Part shown: positions 35,177 to 47,249 of the stretch, piece by piece | How the letters are laid out: each line of letters opens with the position of its first letter | How positions within the stretch are numbered: position 1 is the first letter of the stretch | NCBI GenBank assembly: GCA_024345305.1 | Contig: BRON01000015.1 | Span: 372,001 to 436,000 of the forward strand | DNA: 64,000 nt | Origin: Mrakia gelida | Taxonomy: Eukaryota; Basidiomycota; Tremellomycetes; Cystofilobasidiales; Mrakiaceae | Direction of reading: 5' to 3' | The notes under the pieces: generated by a model | Told to the model about the DNA's origin: nothing | Databases searched by the model: none | The model's input: only the letters and a program-made list of their open reading frames with translations | Position numbers and translations under genes: made by a program

Positions 35177-35460
35177 CTTGGCGCGACGTGCTTGTTTCTC
35201 TGAATTTTCTCGTCTATTTGGGGTCCGAGGACCTTCTTAGACGAAGAAGACCGTCTCGCTAGCTCCTCTGGTGGTTGCTGAAGAGCCTTTGTATATTCGA
35301 CGGTCGTTTGAGCTCAGGAGCCGACGGAGCCAAACCAAAGGGGTCGAAGGAGGAGGCCGGCGGAGGTTGAGCTCAACCTTCCTCCTTCCCTCCTTCGCTT
35401 CCCCAGCTCCACCATCCCTCTACCAAGGCCTTTTTCTTCCTTCAGATCTTGGCCCTTGGC
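35177..35460 (-). promoter_or_regulatory. Candidate PacC/Rim101 binding sites upstream of ENA
   Basis: CTTGGC (complement of the PacC core GCCAAG) occurs at 35177-35182, 35448-35453 and 35455-35460. The last two are separated by a single base and lie about 195 bases before the ENA start codon. A fourth copy, GCCAAG on the plus strand, is at 34831-34836. ENA sodium pumps in other fungi are induced at alkaline pH through the Rim101/PacC pathway, which makes these sites plausible; binding is inferred. Confidence 0.4.
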
Positions 35461-35652
35461 CCTTCGAAAAGATGTCCCGCCGAATCCGCCCCATTCCATT
35501 CTTCTCCCTCCAACCACCACTCACCCAATCTCTCTTCAAGGAACACCACCCGACCAGCCTCGCCTCCTTCCTTCCCTTGAAGCCCACTCGGATCCGCTCT
35601 CTCTCTCTCTCGCAACCTCCCTCCCCTTTATCGCCGTCGACTGCCCCTCCTC

Positions 35653-38600
35653 ATGGCTCCCGCTCCCGTCTTCGTCGCCCCTTCTCCTCCTCTTCCTGGA
35701 CCTGCTCACACGACTGATGCTGAGGAAATCGTCAAGGCCCTCGAGTCCAACATTCGACTCGGTCTCTCCGATGCCAAAGCCATCGAGCTTCAAGCTGTCT
35801 ATGGACTCAACCAGATCAAACCTCCTGCGAAACCATCGGTCAGTCTACCTTCCCCGCGTTCTTCTCTCTCCCTATCTTCCTCGCTGGCGTGCTTCGGATG
35901 AGCTGGCAGGCAGGAGGGAAAGGGTCGAGCTCCTCCTCTTCACCTTTCGTTGGGCTGAACTTCCAGTCTTCCCTCCTTCCTCTTTCAGCCATGGAAACTT
36001 CTTGGACGCCAAATCGCCAACGCCATGACGTGAGTCCTTCTGCAACCCTTTTCGGCTTTCCGACGGGATGATAGGTTCGCTGATCACCTCTCCCCTCCTC
36101 GCTCTCTACTAGAATCGTCCTCCTCATGTCGATGGCCGTTTCGGTGAGCTCACCCTCTTTCTTTCCCTTCGTTTTTTCTCGCTTATCGGCCCGAGCCTCT
36201 CTTCTCTTTCTCAACATCTGCTCACTCATCCTTTCTGTATACCTCTTTTTCCAGTTCGGTACTCAAGATTGGATCGAGGCTGGAGTTATCGCTGCTCTCG
36301 TTATCATCAACGTCACTGGTGAGTTCAGCCGTCTCGCCTCGTTTGGTTCGTTTCGCCGCTGACCTCCCTCCTTCTCCTTCGAACAGTCGGATTCACTCAA
36401 GAGTGGAAAGCCGAGAAGACCGTCGCTGCTCTCGCCTCAGTCGGATCTCCTACCGCTACCGTCATTCGACACTCAGGAGAGGGCAAGGCTGGATCGGACG
36501 GAGTCACGTCCACCGTTCAGGTCGAGCAGGTCGTTCCGTGGGTTCTTTTCTCCTTCTGCTCGACGAAAATCCGAGCTGACTTTATTTCGCTCGTATTCTC
36601 TTCGCAGCGGAGACATCATCCTCCTCACCAACGGAGACGTCGTCCCAGCGGACGCTCGAGTCCTCCCAGGCTTCATTTCTGCTCTCGAGACCGACGAGGC
36701 TCTCCTCACGGGGGAGTCGCTTCCCGTCTCGAAGAAGACCGAGCTCCTCACTCAAGTCGAGTGCCCAGTCGGAGATAAGAAGAACATGGTCAGTCTCCTC
36801 CCTTCTCGCTCTCGTCCTCGTTTCGTCGCGTTGGAAAGTGAAACTGATCTCGTCTCGTTCGTTTGACGCGCTTAGGTCTTCGCCGGATCTCAAGTCACCA
36901 AGGGTCGAGCTCGATGTGTCGTCGTCGCTACCGGAATGGGAACCGAGCTTGGAAAGATCGCTGAGGCGATGGAGAGGAAGGAGACGATCAAATTGAAAGG
37001 TTGGAGAGCGAAGTGGTTCAAGGCCAAAGTGCTCCTCGGAGTCGCCGGAACTACTCCCCTCCAGATCAAGCTCAACACTCTCGCGTACATCCTCCTCGGA
37101 ATCGCCCTTCTCCTCGCCTTCATCGTCGTCGCCTCGACCGCCTTCGTCGACATCCCAATGTCAAGTGAGCGATCAAACTCTTCTCCTCCTTCGATCATCC
37201 CCACGCTTACTGACCTTCCTTCTCCCTTCTTTTCACTCAGTCGCCACCTACGCCGTCGCCACCGCCGTCTCGATCCTCCCCGCCTCTCTCATCGCCGTCG
37301 TCTCCTTGACTCTCGCAACCGCGTCTCGAGAGCTCGCTAGGAAGAACGCTCTCGTTCGAAGGATGGACGCCATCGAGTCCCTCTCAGCCGTTACCGACAT
37401 CTGCAGTGACAAGACGGGTACTATCACCGTTGGAAAGATGGGTGAGTGATCAAGTCTGCGAGATCGAAGGAGTCGAGTCGTGCGAGGAGTTCGCGTCGCG
37501 TCCTGGGCGAGCTGACCCTCTTCCTTCATCTCCGTTTGTTTATCCGCAGTCGTCAAGAAGGCTTGGATCCCTGTCTCTACTGCCTTCCCTACTCAAGAAC
37601 GAGCTGCTCAGATCGACATCATTCGAGGCCAAGCCTACTCTGCTGAAAGCGGTTCTGAGTTCGTCCCTTCTCCCTCCCTGATCCTCGTTTCGCCCAGCTC
37701 TTGTTCTCTCCCCTTCCCGGTCGATCTCCCCTTGCCCTTCGTTGACCTCGATTCCAACTCCTCTATCACAGCCCTTTCTACCCCCGAGGAATCATCCGAG
37801 CTCTCACCCGATCTCGAGTCCCTGGTCGATCTCGAACCACTGACTCTGGAGCCACGACTCTCACTTCGTCCGAGGAGGAGGAGGACGATCTCGATTCCGA
37901 GGATGTCATTCGACCCAGCGAGATGGAGGACGGTCTCAAGAACCTCGTGCTCTGCTCCAGTCTCTGCAACATGGCTACCCTCCACAAGGGGAAGGAGGAT
38001 CGATGGGAGGCTGCTGGAGACGCGACTGGTTCGTTTCATTCTCTTCCTTCTGCCCTCTTGATCCACTCGGATCTTCTTCGAGCTCGCCTCTCACTTTTGT
38101 TTGCTTCTTTTCTCGTCTACAGAGATCGCCCTTCAGGTCTTCGCCCACAAGCTCGGTCACGGAAAGCCTCATCTCACCCACCCGAAGAAGAAGACCGCTC
38201 AAGGCGCCAACAACCCTCTCTCACCCGTCCAGACTCGAACGAGCGAGCACGGAGCCTCCAAGAAGGTCGCTATGGATGGTCACTACGAGATCGTCGTCGA
38301 GCACCCCTTCGACTCGACCGTCAAGAGGATGAGCACGGTGAGTCGTCCTTCTCTTCGACCCCCCTCTTTCTCCTTCGCTTCCCTGGACATCAAAGCTGAC
38401 TTTCTCTCGTCTGCGCTTGATTTTCTCTTCGCAGGTCTGGAAGTACGAGGACGCCTCCGAGAAGCGAGCCGACCTCCTCGTCTTCATGAAGGGAGCCGTC
38501 GAGCGAATCCTCGATCGATGCGCCTTCATTGGACTCAGCCCGGACACCCAGGTCAAGCTCGACGACGAGGGACGACAGAACAGCATTGCCCGAATGGACA

Positions 38601-40737
38601 CGCTCGCGTCGGAGGGACTTCGAGTTCTTGCGCTCGCCGCTCGAGTCGAGTCGAGGGAGAGGGAGGACGAGATCAAGGAGATGAAGCGAGACGATCTCGA
38701 GCAGGGCTTCTGCTTCCTCGGACTTGTTGGAATCTAGTGAGTCGGAACCGATACTTCCTCTTCGTCTCCATAGAACACGACCAGCTGACGGGCTTTCTCC
38801 TCTCTACCTCTCAGCGATCCTCCTCGACCCCAATCCCGAGCCGCCGTCCTCGAGTCCAAGCAAGCTGGGCTCACCGTTCGAATGCTCACCGGAGATCACC
38901 CCGCTACCGCCGAAGCAATCTCCCTCTCGGTCGGAATCCTCGACGCTCAAGCTCCCAAGGGAGCAGTCATGACTGGAATGGAGTTTGATGCTCTCACCGA
39001 GGACGAAATCGACGCTCTTCCCTCTCTTCCTCTCGTCGTCGCTCGATGTGCCCCCGAGACCAAGGTCCGAATGGTCGAGGCTATCCATCGAAGGAACATC
39101 CACGGGATGAAGTGCTCGAGTGTGATGACTGGTGAGTTCCTTCAACTCATCGCTGCTCTCCTCGTCCCATCTCGTCGTGTTTCGCCTTCGTCTGCCTTCC
39201 TCCCTTTCTTCCTTGAGTTGAGCTGACCCCTTCTCTTCTTATTCATACTCACAGGTGACGGTGTCAACGATTGCCCTGCTCTCAAGCGAGCTGATATCGG
39301 TTTCGCGATGGGACAGAACGGATCCGACGTCGCAAAGGGTGAGTTGGCTCGACGCGTCGAAAAGAACGAGTTCGAACTCTCGCTGACTGCTTTTCTTTCA
39401 CTCTTCAGGTGCTGCCGATATCGTTCTCGCCGATGACAACTTCGTGAGCCCATAAACTCGACAGAAGTCGCTCTTCGAATTGACACCGTTGAGCTGACTC
39501 TTCGACCCTCCCTTCGTTCTTTTCCTTTCTTCAGGCTACCATCACTCGAGCCATCAAGAAGGGACGAGGAGTCCTCATGAACTTGCAGAAGTTCCTTCTC
39601 TTCCTGCTCACCGGTAACATCGCTGAGGTTCTCGTTCTCGGTGAGTCCTCCTTTCTCCTCCCGCTCGTTCTTCGCACGCGCTCTCGAAGCTGATCAACCT
39701 TTCCTCGTTCACAGTCGTCGGACTCGCCTTCAAGGATGGAAACGGATACTCGGTCTACCCTCTCAACCCCGTCACCGCTCTCTTCATCAACACCATCGCC
39801 GCTGGACCTCCCGCTCTCGCTCTCGGACTCGAGCCCACCGCTTCGGACGCCATGCTCAAGGGACCTACCGCCTTCAGGACGATCTTCACGCTTCACTGGT
39901 GGATGGATTTGATCTTCTACGGAGTCCTGATGGGTGGACTTACCATCGCCAACTTCGTTATCGGTTAGTGCTCTATCTCTCTTCGCTCGCGCAACGCGTT
40001 CAAACGCTGACCTCGATGGTCATCTTTCGCTTCTCAGTCGTCTTCGGATCGACCGTCGTCGGAGCACGAGGGGGTGAGTCTTTTTGCTTCTTCCCCGTCT
40101 CGCTCTTCCTTCCGAGCTGACTCTCTTCCTTCGTTCATTCTCCAGACCTCGGATTCGAGTGCAACGACGGACAGTACGATGCGAGGTGCGAGAACGTTTT
40201 TCGCGGTCGAGCGACGTGCTTCGCGACCTTGACCCTCATGATCATGCTTCACGCCTGTCAGTCGCAGCTTTTCCTTCTTTCTTCTTACCGCTCAAGCTGA
40301 CCCGTCTTCTCTTCTTCATCGTCTCAGTCGAGTGCAAGCATCTCGAGCGAGGACTCTTCCAGCTCAACCTCCTCGACAACAAGATCCTCCTCTGGTCGAG
40401 TGGGATCTGCGCTCTCTCCGTCTTCCCCATCATCTACATCCCTACCATCTCCGATTATGGTGAGCACCTCTTCCATCTTTCCCTCTTCCCTCCAGTCGCG
40501 TCAAGCTCGACGCTGACTCCCCTCTCTTCCTTCTCCTTTTCGCCAGTCTTCCAACTCACCGGTATCGGGTGGGAGTGGGGACTCGTCGCCGCCGCCTTGG
40601 TCATCTATCTCCTCTCCACCGAACTCTGGAAGTTGGTCCGAAGAATGACCACGAAAGGCCAGAACGTTGGAGGTCCCAAGGTCACCGAGAAGAACCTCCC
40701 TCGCTTCGACACCGTAGCCGACGGAGAGAAGAACTAA
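35653..40737 (+). CDS. ENA1: ENA-type Na+/K+-exporting P-type ATPase (subfamily IID)
   Basis: ATG at 35653 starts [13 protein letters not shown]; many short introns precede TAA at 40737. P-type ATPase motifs are [12 protein letters not shown] (actuator), [13 protein letters not shown] (phosphorylated Asp), [10 protein letters not shown] and [24 protein letters not shown]-like traits are [49 protein letters not shown], the extracellular Cys loop [16 protein letters not shown], and [15 protein letters not shown] near the end. It should pump Na+ or K+ out across the plasma membrane under salt or alkaline stress. One junction uses GTTCGT after codon GA (near 37660) to keep YSAESGSDPFYPRG in frame; another donor is GTCAGT after MLHA. 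The region upstream has candidate PacC sites. Confidence 0.92.
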
Positions 40738-41457
40738 AAAAACCCATCTCTATCTATCTACCTTTTCTTCTCATGCTCGTGTTCCTCTTCTGTAGCGCTC
40801 GGTCCCGTTTTCCTTAAAATCTGCCAGCCACAAAGCTCGTCTTCTTCTTTTTCGTTCTTGTCCGGTTTTTGACTGTTTGATACCCTCGTTTCTCATTTGT
40901 ACTACTGCTGGTTCTTCCGTGTTTTGGCTCTCGATGCATACCTCGTTTGCTACGATCTTCGATCTATAGAATTGCTGTTCGAACAATTCTTTCGAGGGGG
41001 AGGGCGAGGAGGGAAGAGACGTCGCGTCGTCGGCCCTCGGATTTCACAGACACACGCGTCGAGATCTCCCTCGGCTCTCGAAGCAGAGTTTCTTGCCAGA
41101 GTCGAAAGGTCCCTACAGCATTGCCTACAATCTGCATGAAAAATAGGGCACAGAAAAGCCCTCGAGACTCGACCCCCCCTGTCTTCCTATCGATCCCGCG
41201 CCTTCCCTCCCTCTTCCCTCCCCTCTTTCAGTTTCTCTTCCGACCCCCAGCATCTCCCCCTCCTTCCTTCTTCTCTTTCCCCCTCTTTTCTCTCCCCTCT
41301 TCTATCCTACCCGTTCAGGTGGCAGGTCCATCCACGTTTCCACCCCCTCCCCATCCCCCTCCCACCCTCGCCACCCTTCGTTCGAGCTCGACGCTCTCTT
41401 TCCTCCCTTCCTTCCCTCCGTACTCAACCTTCCCTCCCGCCTCTCCTCAAGCTCCCA
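40738..41457. other. Intergenic region between ENA and the MARVEL-like gene
   Basis: The 3' region of ENA is T-rich (40740-40990). It is followed by a long CT-rich promoter stretch (41150-41450) typical of this genome. No gene is seen; an ACGCGTC element lies near 41055. Confidence 0.45.
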
Positions 41458-42873
41458 ATGATGCAGATTTTTCTTCTCCTTCGACTCATCACCCTCAGTA
41501 AGTCTGAATTCTTCTCTCTGACCCTTGAAACGAAGAATTGCCTCCCATGGATACGAGACTAGCGAGGAGAAGGAACTCGAAGCTCACCGTTTCCTCCTCC
41601 TTCCCTCCCCTCGTTCAGCGCTCTTCACCCTCTTTCAACTCTCGGCTGGCATCATCGCCGGACTCGTCGTGTTCACCAAAGGGAACTTGATCATGGGGAG
41701 TCAGTTCGGTGAGTTCTATCTACACTCATATCGAGAGACAACGCTTGAGACCGGATGCTGAACACGTTCTGTCCTCGTTTCTTCGAACAGCTCCTGTCTG
41801 CATCTACGAGCTCGCCTTCTCCGTCCTCGCTGTAATCTGGGTTCCAGCAATGTCAGTCAACCTCCTTCTTGATATACATATCTCGAGCTAACCGTCGGGT
41901 GTATGATTTTCTTAGGCTCATCATCGACTTCACGACCCAATCTTCGCCTTTTCTCCAAGATCAAGATCGAGCTCATCTGGCTCTCGCTCCTCTCCGTCTG
42001 TCTCCTTGGAGGCTCAACAGCTTTGACGGCTACCCTCCCCTTCCCCAAGTTCGAGCTGCTCTCCGAGGAACTCATGTGGATGGGCAAACTCGCTTCGGAT
42101 AGACTGTTTCAAGCGCAGGTCTTGAGTTGGGTCGCGTCCCTCCTCCGTAAGTCGCCCGTTGCTCTCCCCTCCTTGAAGCTGGAAGCTCACCACGCTTACT
42201 TCCTTTGCCGACCTCAGTCCTCCTTCATCTCATCCCCCTCCTCGTCCTCTGCCTCATCCACTCCAACTCGTGCCCTCACCTCCTCGACTGGCCCATCAAG
42301 GAGTTCGACTGGTTCCCTCTCCCCTCCTCCAAATCGAAGTCCAGCCTCGGCTCGTCCTCGTCCTCGAACTCAACCCCGTCCATGGTCGAAGCTCAAGCTC
42401 GAACTCACACCAGGAACATGTCTTCGATCTCCCATCTCCCTCTCACCCTCTCCGGCGCCCCTCCAGGTCGTCAACGAGAGCAACAACAACAGCCGATCCC
42501 AAGGACGACGAACGCGTTCTCCTCGCCCTCCTTCGCCCACTCCCGCTCCCTCTCCACCACCCTCTCTCCGACCCTCTCGAAACCTCCTCCAGCACTAAAC
42601 CTCCACTCCAAACTCGACTCGAGGCAGGAATCCCTCGCAGGAATGTCCTTCTTCCTCACGTCGCCCGACTCTCCTCCTCAGCCTCAAGCCCAGGCTCAGA
42701 CGCCATTCAAGTCCGCGCGAGAGCGAAGGGAGGAGCAGGACCGAGAGAGGGAGCGAAAGGAGCGAGAATTGAGGGAGAGGTCGATGCACAGGACGAGGGA
42801 GTTGGACCTCAGATGGATAGGCTGCCGAGGACGGGGAGTGCTGGAAGCGACGAGACGGGGAACGCTGGAGTGA
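41458..42873 (+). pseudogene. MARVEL-like four-helix membrane protein with apparent 1-base frameshift
   Basis: ATG-ATG at 41458 opens MMQIFLLLRLITLT, and exons join in phase. Membrane segments are LFTLFQLSAGIIAGLVVF, YELAFSVLAVIWVPAMLIID, IELIWLSLLSVCLLGGSTA and LHLIPLLVLCLIH. A Ser/Gln-rich cytoplasmic tail with a charged coiled coil (REEQDRERERKERELRE) ends at TGA 42873. This is the MARVEL-like layout common in fungi. The frame breaks at a T4 run (41949-41952): upstream reads LIIDFTTQSSPF, downstream KIKIELIW, and the two connect only if one T is removed. The tail may hold a second frame change, since an alternative frame gives RMFDPENRRRFYGEAGWSND to about 42939. It is either a decaying gene or an assembly error in a homopolymer. 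Confidence 0.6.
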
Positions 42874-43875
42874 GGATGTTCGATCCGGAGAACAGGAGGA
42901 GATTTTACGGAGAGGCGGGATGGTCGAATGATGTATAAGCTTGGTCTTCTTCTTGTCACATAGTTTACAGCTTCGATAGCTCACGACCTTCGTTCTTCGT
43001 CTCGCGTTTCGTTCCTAGGGGTTTTTTGGTCGTTCCGTTCCTTTTCTTTCGTTTTGACGGTGAAGCAGAAGGTCTCCATCGTGCGTCCGTGACGTATCTC
43101 TCTAGTCTTGATGACCTTGTTTGTCTATCGGGGCATGAGGAGGGGAGAAGAGAGAAAGGACGGCAAGGAGGAGCTCGACGCGACGACGCGTATTCGCTTA
43201 CTTCTCAGCCTCTCCTTCGTGAGATTCGTAGCGTGTCGAACGAGACGCAAGGTGTCCCCATCTAAATATGGAGGCACATACATAGCTAGCTCAGCGCTTG
43301 AAGGGTCTGGCGAAGGACGAGAGGTCCAAACGAGATTCGCAACGCGACGTTCATTTGACAGTGCCCGTTTGCGTCTCGCTTGGTAGCTTTGAGAGATGAG
43401 GTCTACATGGATTCGGGTACATGTGGGGCGAAGGAGGAGAGAGAGCGAACGAGGAGGGTCGGAACGAGAGGGACGAAAGAAGTTGACGCGACGACGCGGG
43501 TCCTCTTTCGTCTCGGCTCTCCATTCGGCGAGCTTTCGACTGCTGAGTAAGTGCCAAATGCATAAGAGCTCATATCTCATCTATAGTAGAGGCAGGTCAG
43601 CCCTTGAGGGGAAAGCGGAGAACGAGAACGCACAAATCGAAACGAGATTTTTCGAGGTGGCGAAGTTCTGCCTATCCCCGTCGCGTCTCGCTTAGTCTCT
43701 CTGCTGTGTCGGTTCCTCATCAGCCTCCAATCTAAGATGGACTTTGAGGGCGCATGGATGAAAATCTGAACTCGAAGCAGCGTCGCGCTCGGCCTCCTCG
43801 GCTGAGGGAGGGGGAAGCGAATGAACTGAATTCGAGCTCGCTCATGCTTCGTTTCCCCTCCAACACTCACTCGCC
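42874..43875. other. Intergenic region upstream of the flavin monooxygenase
   Basis: This stretch is of mixed composition with no convincing ORF or splice pair. ACGCGT-like elements occur near 43185. It presumably includes the 3' UTR of the MARVEL-like gene and the promoter of the monooxygenase. Confidence 0.45.
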
Positions 43876-46800
43876 ATGACTTTCTCTCACTCTACTTCTT
43901 TTAACGATCCTATGAACGCTCGTATCCTCATCATTGGGACGGGAGTCGCAGGTGAGGTTTGCATCCTCTGCTTCACCGTCGATGCTTCGAAGCGTCGAGC
44001 TCAACCTTCCCGCTTTTCCTTTCCCTACAGGTCTTCGAAGTGAGCTCTCTTCCTCATCCTCGCTCGCACTGCCACCACTACAGGCCTGACCATCTCCCTC
44101 CCTGTCCTCAGCTGCCAAAACTCTCCTCGACGATGGCTTCAAATCTGTTCATCTCGTCTCAGAGGTTCGCTTCGTCCCTCTGTCAAGCTCGGCCCCGCAT
44201 CGCTGCTCGTTCATCCTTCCCTCGCCTGACTTTCCCTCCTTCCTTTTCTTCATCGCTTTGCAGACTCTGTCAGCTGGTGGGATTTGGGCTCTCGACGATA
44301 GTGGCATGAGCTACCCTGGTTTGCTGGTACGCCTCGTCTCCTTTCCCCTCACTCCGTTCTTGCGAAGCCTCGAAGCGAGAGGCTGACGGTTCTCTTTTCG
44401 TTCTTTGCACTTCGAAGACCAACTCAGGGATTGGAGACTACGAGTTCTCTACTGGACCGATAGTTGAGGATCCTGAGCATCTGAAGAATCACGAGGATCG
44501 AATCTCAGGTCAGTTTTGGACGCCGTCAAGAGCCATCGAGTCCGTGAAGGTTGAGCTCATTCAACGCTCTTTCCTCACTTCGAAGGAGCTGCCGTTGGTC
44601 GATATCTCGCAGACTTCTTCGAGAAATACGTTCGAGATCGAGTCAGCTCAAACCAGGTGAGTTCGTTTCAGCCGATTCCGCTTTGAGCTCGACGCTGGCT
44701 GACCTTGTTGTTCGTTGACGTTCGACGCTCTTTCCAGGTTCGGACACCGAGTCGTCCTCATTGATCGAGCTCCTGGGTCTTCCAAGGGGTGGAGAATCGA
44801 GATCAAGAACATCAGCACTGGCGAGGTCTTTGCTGAGGACTGGGACAAGGTCGTCCTCTCAATCGGAGTGAGTCGAGCTTCGACGCGTCTCGTTTTCCTC
44901 CTCCAGCTTGAGATCTAACTCTTCTTCCTCTGGTCTCCATTCTCCCAGATATCTGCCTCCGTCAACATGCCTGCATGCTTCACCGATCCTTCCGTCGTCG
45001 ACTCGTTCCAAGGAATCCTCACTCACTCGTCGAGGCTCACCGCGAAGCTTCACGATCAAATCTTCAACCTCCCTTCTTCAGCGAAGATCGTCGTTATCGG
45101 AGCTGGAAAATCTTCTTTGGACGTCGCTCAGCTCTACGGAGGTCTCGGACGAGATACTACCGTCGCTTTCAGAAAGGTGAGTCGCGTCGAAAAACAGGCA
45201 TTGTTTTGCTTTTGAGACGAACGCTCGGGCTGACTTTGACTCTTTCCTTACCCTTCCTCTCAGCCGAGACTCTTCGCTCCTGGAGATAAGAAGCTCGACG
45301 CTCTCGTTCAGACGAGGTCAGTCTGGTCTTCGTTTTCGATCGGCGAACAAAACTGACCCGGACGCCACGCCTCTCTCTTTCGCTCGAACAGGATCGGTTC
45401 GACGCTCAGCCCTCACAATGACTCCAACACTCGACTCGAGTGGTTTCTTCACAAGACCAGACTCGGCGCTTTCCTCGTTCATCGCCTTATCGGTGGCACG
45501 GTCCCGGCGTGGGTGAGTTTGTCGTCGTTGCGTCGAGTCGAGTCCCGCCGTCGAGCTCAACCTCTGCTTTCCTCTTTTCCTCACCCAGTTGAAGGGTTTG
45601 AAGATCGATCCCGAGTCCCCTCTCCGCTTCGAAGGCTCTCACGGCATGCTTTACTTGTGAGTAAAGCCGGAGACGAAGATCGAACCGCTACGAAGATCAA
45701 AACGCGTCGACTTCGACAACTGATGGTCCGTCTTCTTTGGACTCTTCTTCCTATTCCAGCGGTCCGAGCGTTCTCGGCGGTCGTGCCATGTCCTACGAGA
45801 AAGGCTTCCACTCCCTTGTTTCGGAGGGGAAGATCAGAGTCATCAAGGACGCCGACCCTGTTGGAATCTCTCTCGACGGAGGCAGCATCGTCTTCAAAGA
45901 CGAGAGAACGCTCGAGGCGGACGTGATCATCTGCGCGAAGGGTTGTGGACAACCTCTCACCTTCGTTCGTGAGTAATGTTACCAAAGCTTCTCTTCGAAG
46001 TCGGAAATGATCGTTGACCTCTTGCTTTTCCCCGTTTCCCAGCCGAGGAGACGAAGAAACAACTCGGACTTTAGCTTGAGCTTCCCTACTCTCCCACCAA
46101 CCCTTACGAAGGCCTCGTCGACTTCCTGAGCCTTCAGCCCATCCCTGGCCCTCCTCGATCAGATCCTGCAAACCACGTTCATCGAGGAATTGTCCCCGCT
46201 GGAGCTTTGGAAAGTCGAGACCTCGTCGTTTGGTAAGTCGCGTCTCCTTCCCACTCGCGTACTTTCCTTCCCTCATTTCCCGCAGAAATCACATGCACTG
46301 ACTTGATCTTGTTTCGGGTGATCAGTGGAGGATCCTTCGCACTCAAAACCCCCTTCATCTGCGAGATGACCAGCCACGTTCGTCCTTTCCCTTTCTCGCT
46401 CGCCCTCTCGCTCTCTCGCCTCGTCGCTGCGATAAGGCTCCCCTTTTATATCTCCCCCCACCCTCATTCCCAGTGGATTTCATCCTTCTTCCTCGAAAGC
46501 TCCCACCTCAGCCTCCCCTCCACGAACCAAGAAGCCTTCGAAATCGCCGAAGACCACGCCAACTGGATTCGAGCGCGCTACCCTCTCACACCCTTCCCCT
46601 GGGGTCTCACGACCTACTGCGCGTGGCTCAACACGGATCAGTACGTCGAGAGAATTCTCAGAGACATGGGAGTTGAGAGCAACAGGAGGGAGATGGGACG
46701 TTGGGATTGGGGTTCTTCCTTGTGAGTCTTTCGTCTGCGTCCTCGTCCGTCGTTTGCGTCTCGAGATTGTTCGATCGAGAAACTGACGACGAGCCGGCCG

Positions 46801-46898
46801 TTTTGCTTAATCGTCTCCAGGGAAATCTCCACCCATCGGCGATCAAGGATCTCGGGGAGGAGAGGAGGGCGTTGAGGGTCGCTGCTGGGGAGGAATGA
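43876..46898 (+). pseudogene. FMO-type flavin monooxygenase with in-frame TAG
   Basis: ATG at 43876 leads into ARILIIGTGVA-GLR, the FAD-binding GxGxxG motif, interrupted by two introns around a 9-nt exon (44031-44039). Later exons give GGIWALDDSGMSYPGL, the FMO signature FQGILTHSSR, the NADP-binding IVVIGAGKSSLDVA, and VIICAKGCGQPLTF. In the next exon the frame reads KKQLGL, then TAG (46072-46074), then LELPYSPTNPYEGLVDFLSL and more FMO-like sequence up to about 46720. A single GAG-to-TAG change would explain it. The final exon also fits better in a shifted frame (NLHPSAIKDLGEERRALR, stop at 46898; the directly spliced frame stops at 46875). It is probably a recent pseudogene or a truncated enzyme; substrate unknown. 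Confidence 0.7.
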
Positions 46899-47249
46899 AC
46901 GAAGTGAACGAGGGCCTGGAAGGACTCTGGATTTTAGCTTACTTTTTGGTGAATTTCCCCTAATGATCACGAGAGTGCGCTCTGAATCAGTGCTCCCAAT
47001 CGACGATGGAACCTGGCGAACGAAAGACTTTTCGCGCGGCGCGTCGTTCACGACGTTCCTCTCGCTCTTCGGCTTTCCCCCTTCTCTCAATTGATCGAGA
47101 TACAAGCATAGATACGCGACGTCAGAGCGAAGTACAAGATAGATCCATAACCCGAAGAGATCTACAGATAGATAATAGTCCCAAAAAAACAGAGACGCGA
47201 GAAAAATCGTGAAGTCCGAGACGAAGCGTTTCCCTCTCTCCTTCAACCC
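46899..47249. other. Convergent intergenic region
   Basis: The 351 bases between the monooxygenase and the Zn2Cys6 factor are tail to tail. They are A-rich in the middle (about 47100-47200). No feature is recognised. Confidence 0.45.

Larger units (their letters stand above)
31789..35652. other. Long unresolved region upstream of the ENA-type ATPase
   Basis: About 3.9 kb holds no gene I can name. A plus-strand TATA-like TTATAAAT occurs near 31957. A strong intron end (CTGAC, polypyrimidine, CACAG) at about 32450-32500 precedes an open exon-like stretch that ends in a GTGAGA donor near 32608, so something is probably transcribed here. Short ORFs at 33555-33908 and 34464-35174 look like chance frames. 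The right end contains candidate PacC/Rim101 sites (GCCAAG or its complement) at 34831, 35177, 35448 and 35455. Long promoters with stress-responsive sites are expected for ENA genes. A non-coding RNA or a small unrecognised protein gene cannot be excluded. Confidence 0.4.

Noticed and set aside
46069..46080. Programmed readthrough at the monooxygenase TAG
   Set aside because: The downstream context (TAG CTT GAG) does not match the known CTA or CAA-TTA readthrough contexts, so a nonsense mutation is the simpler reading.
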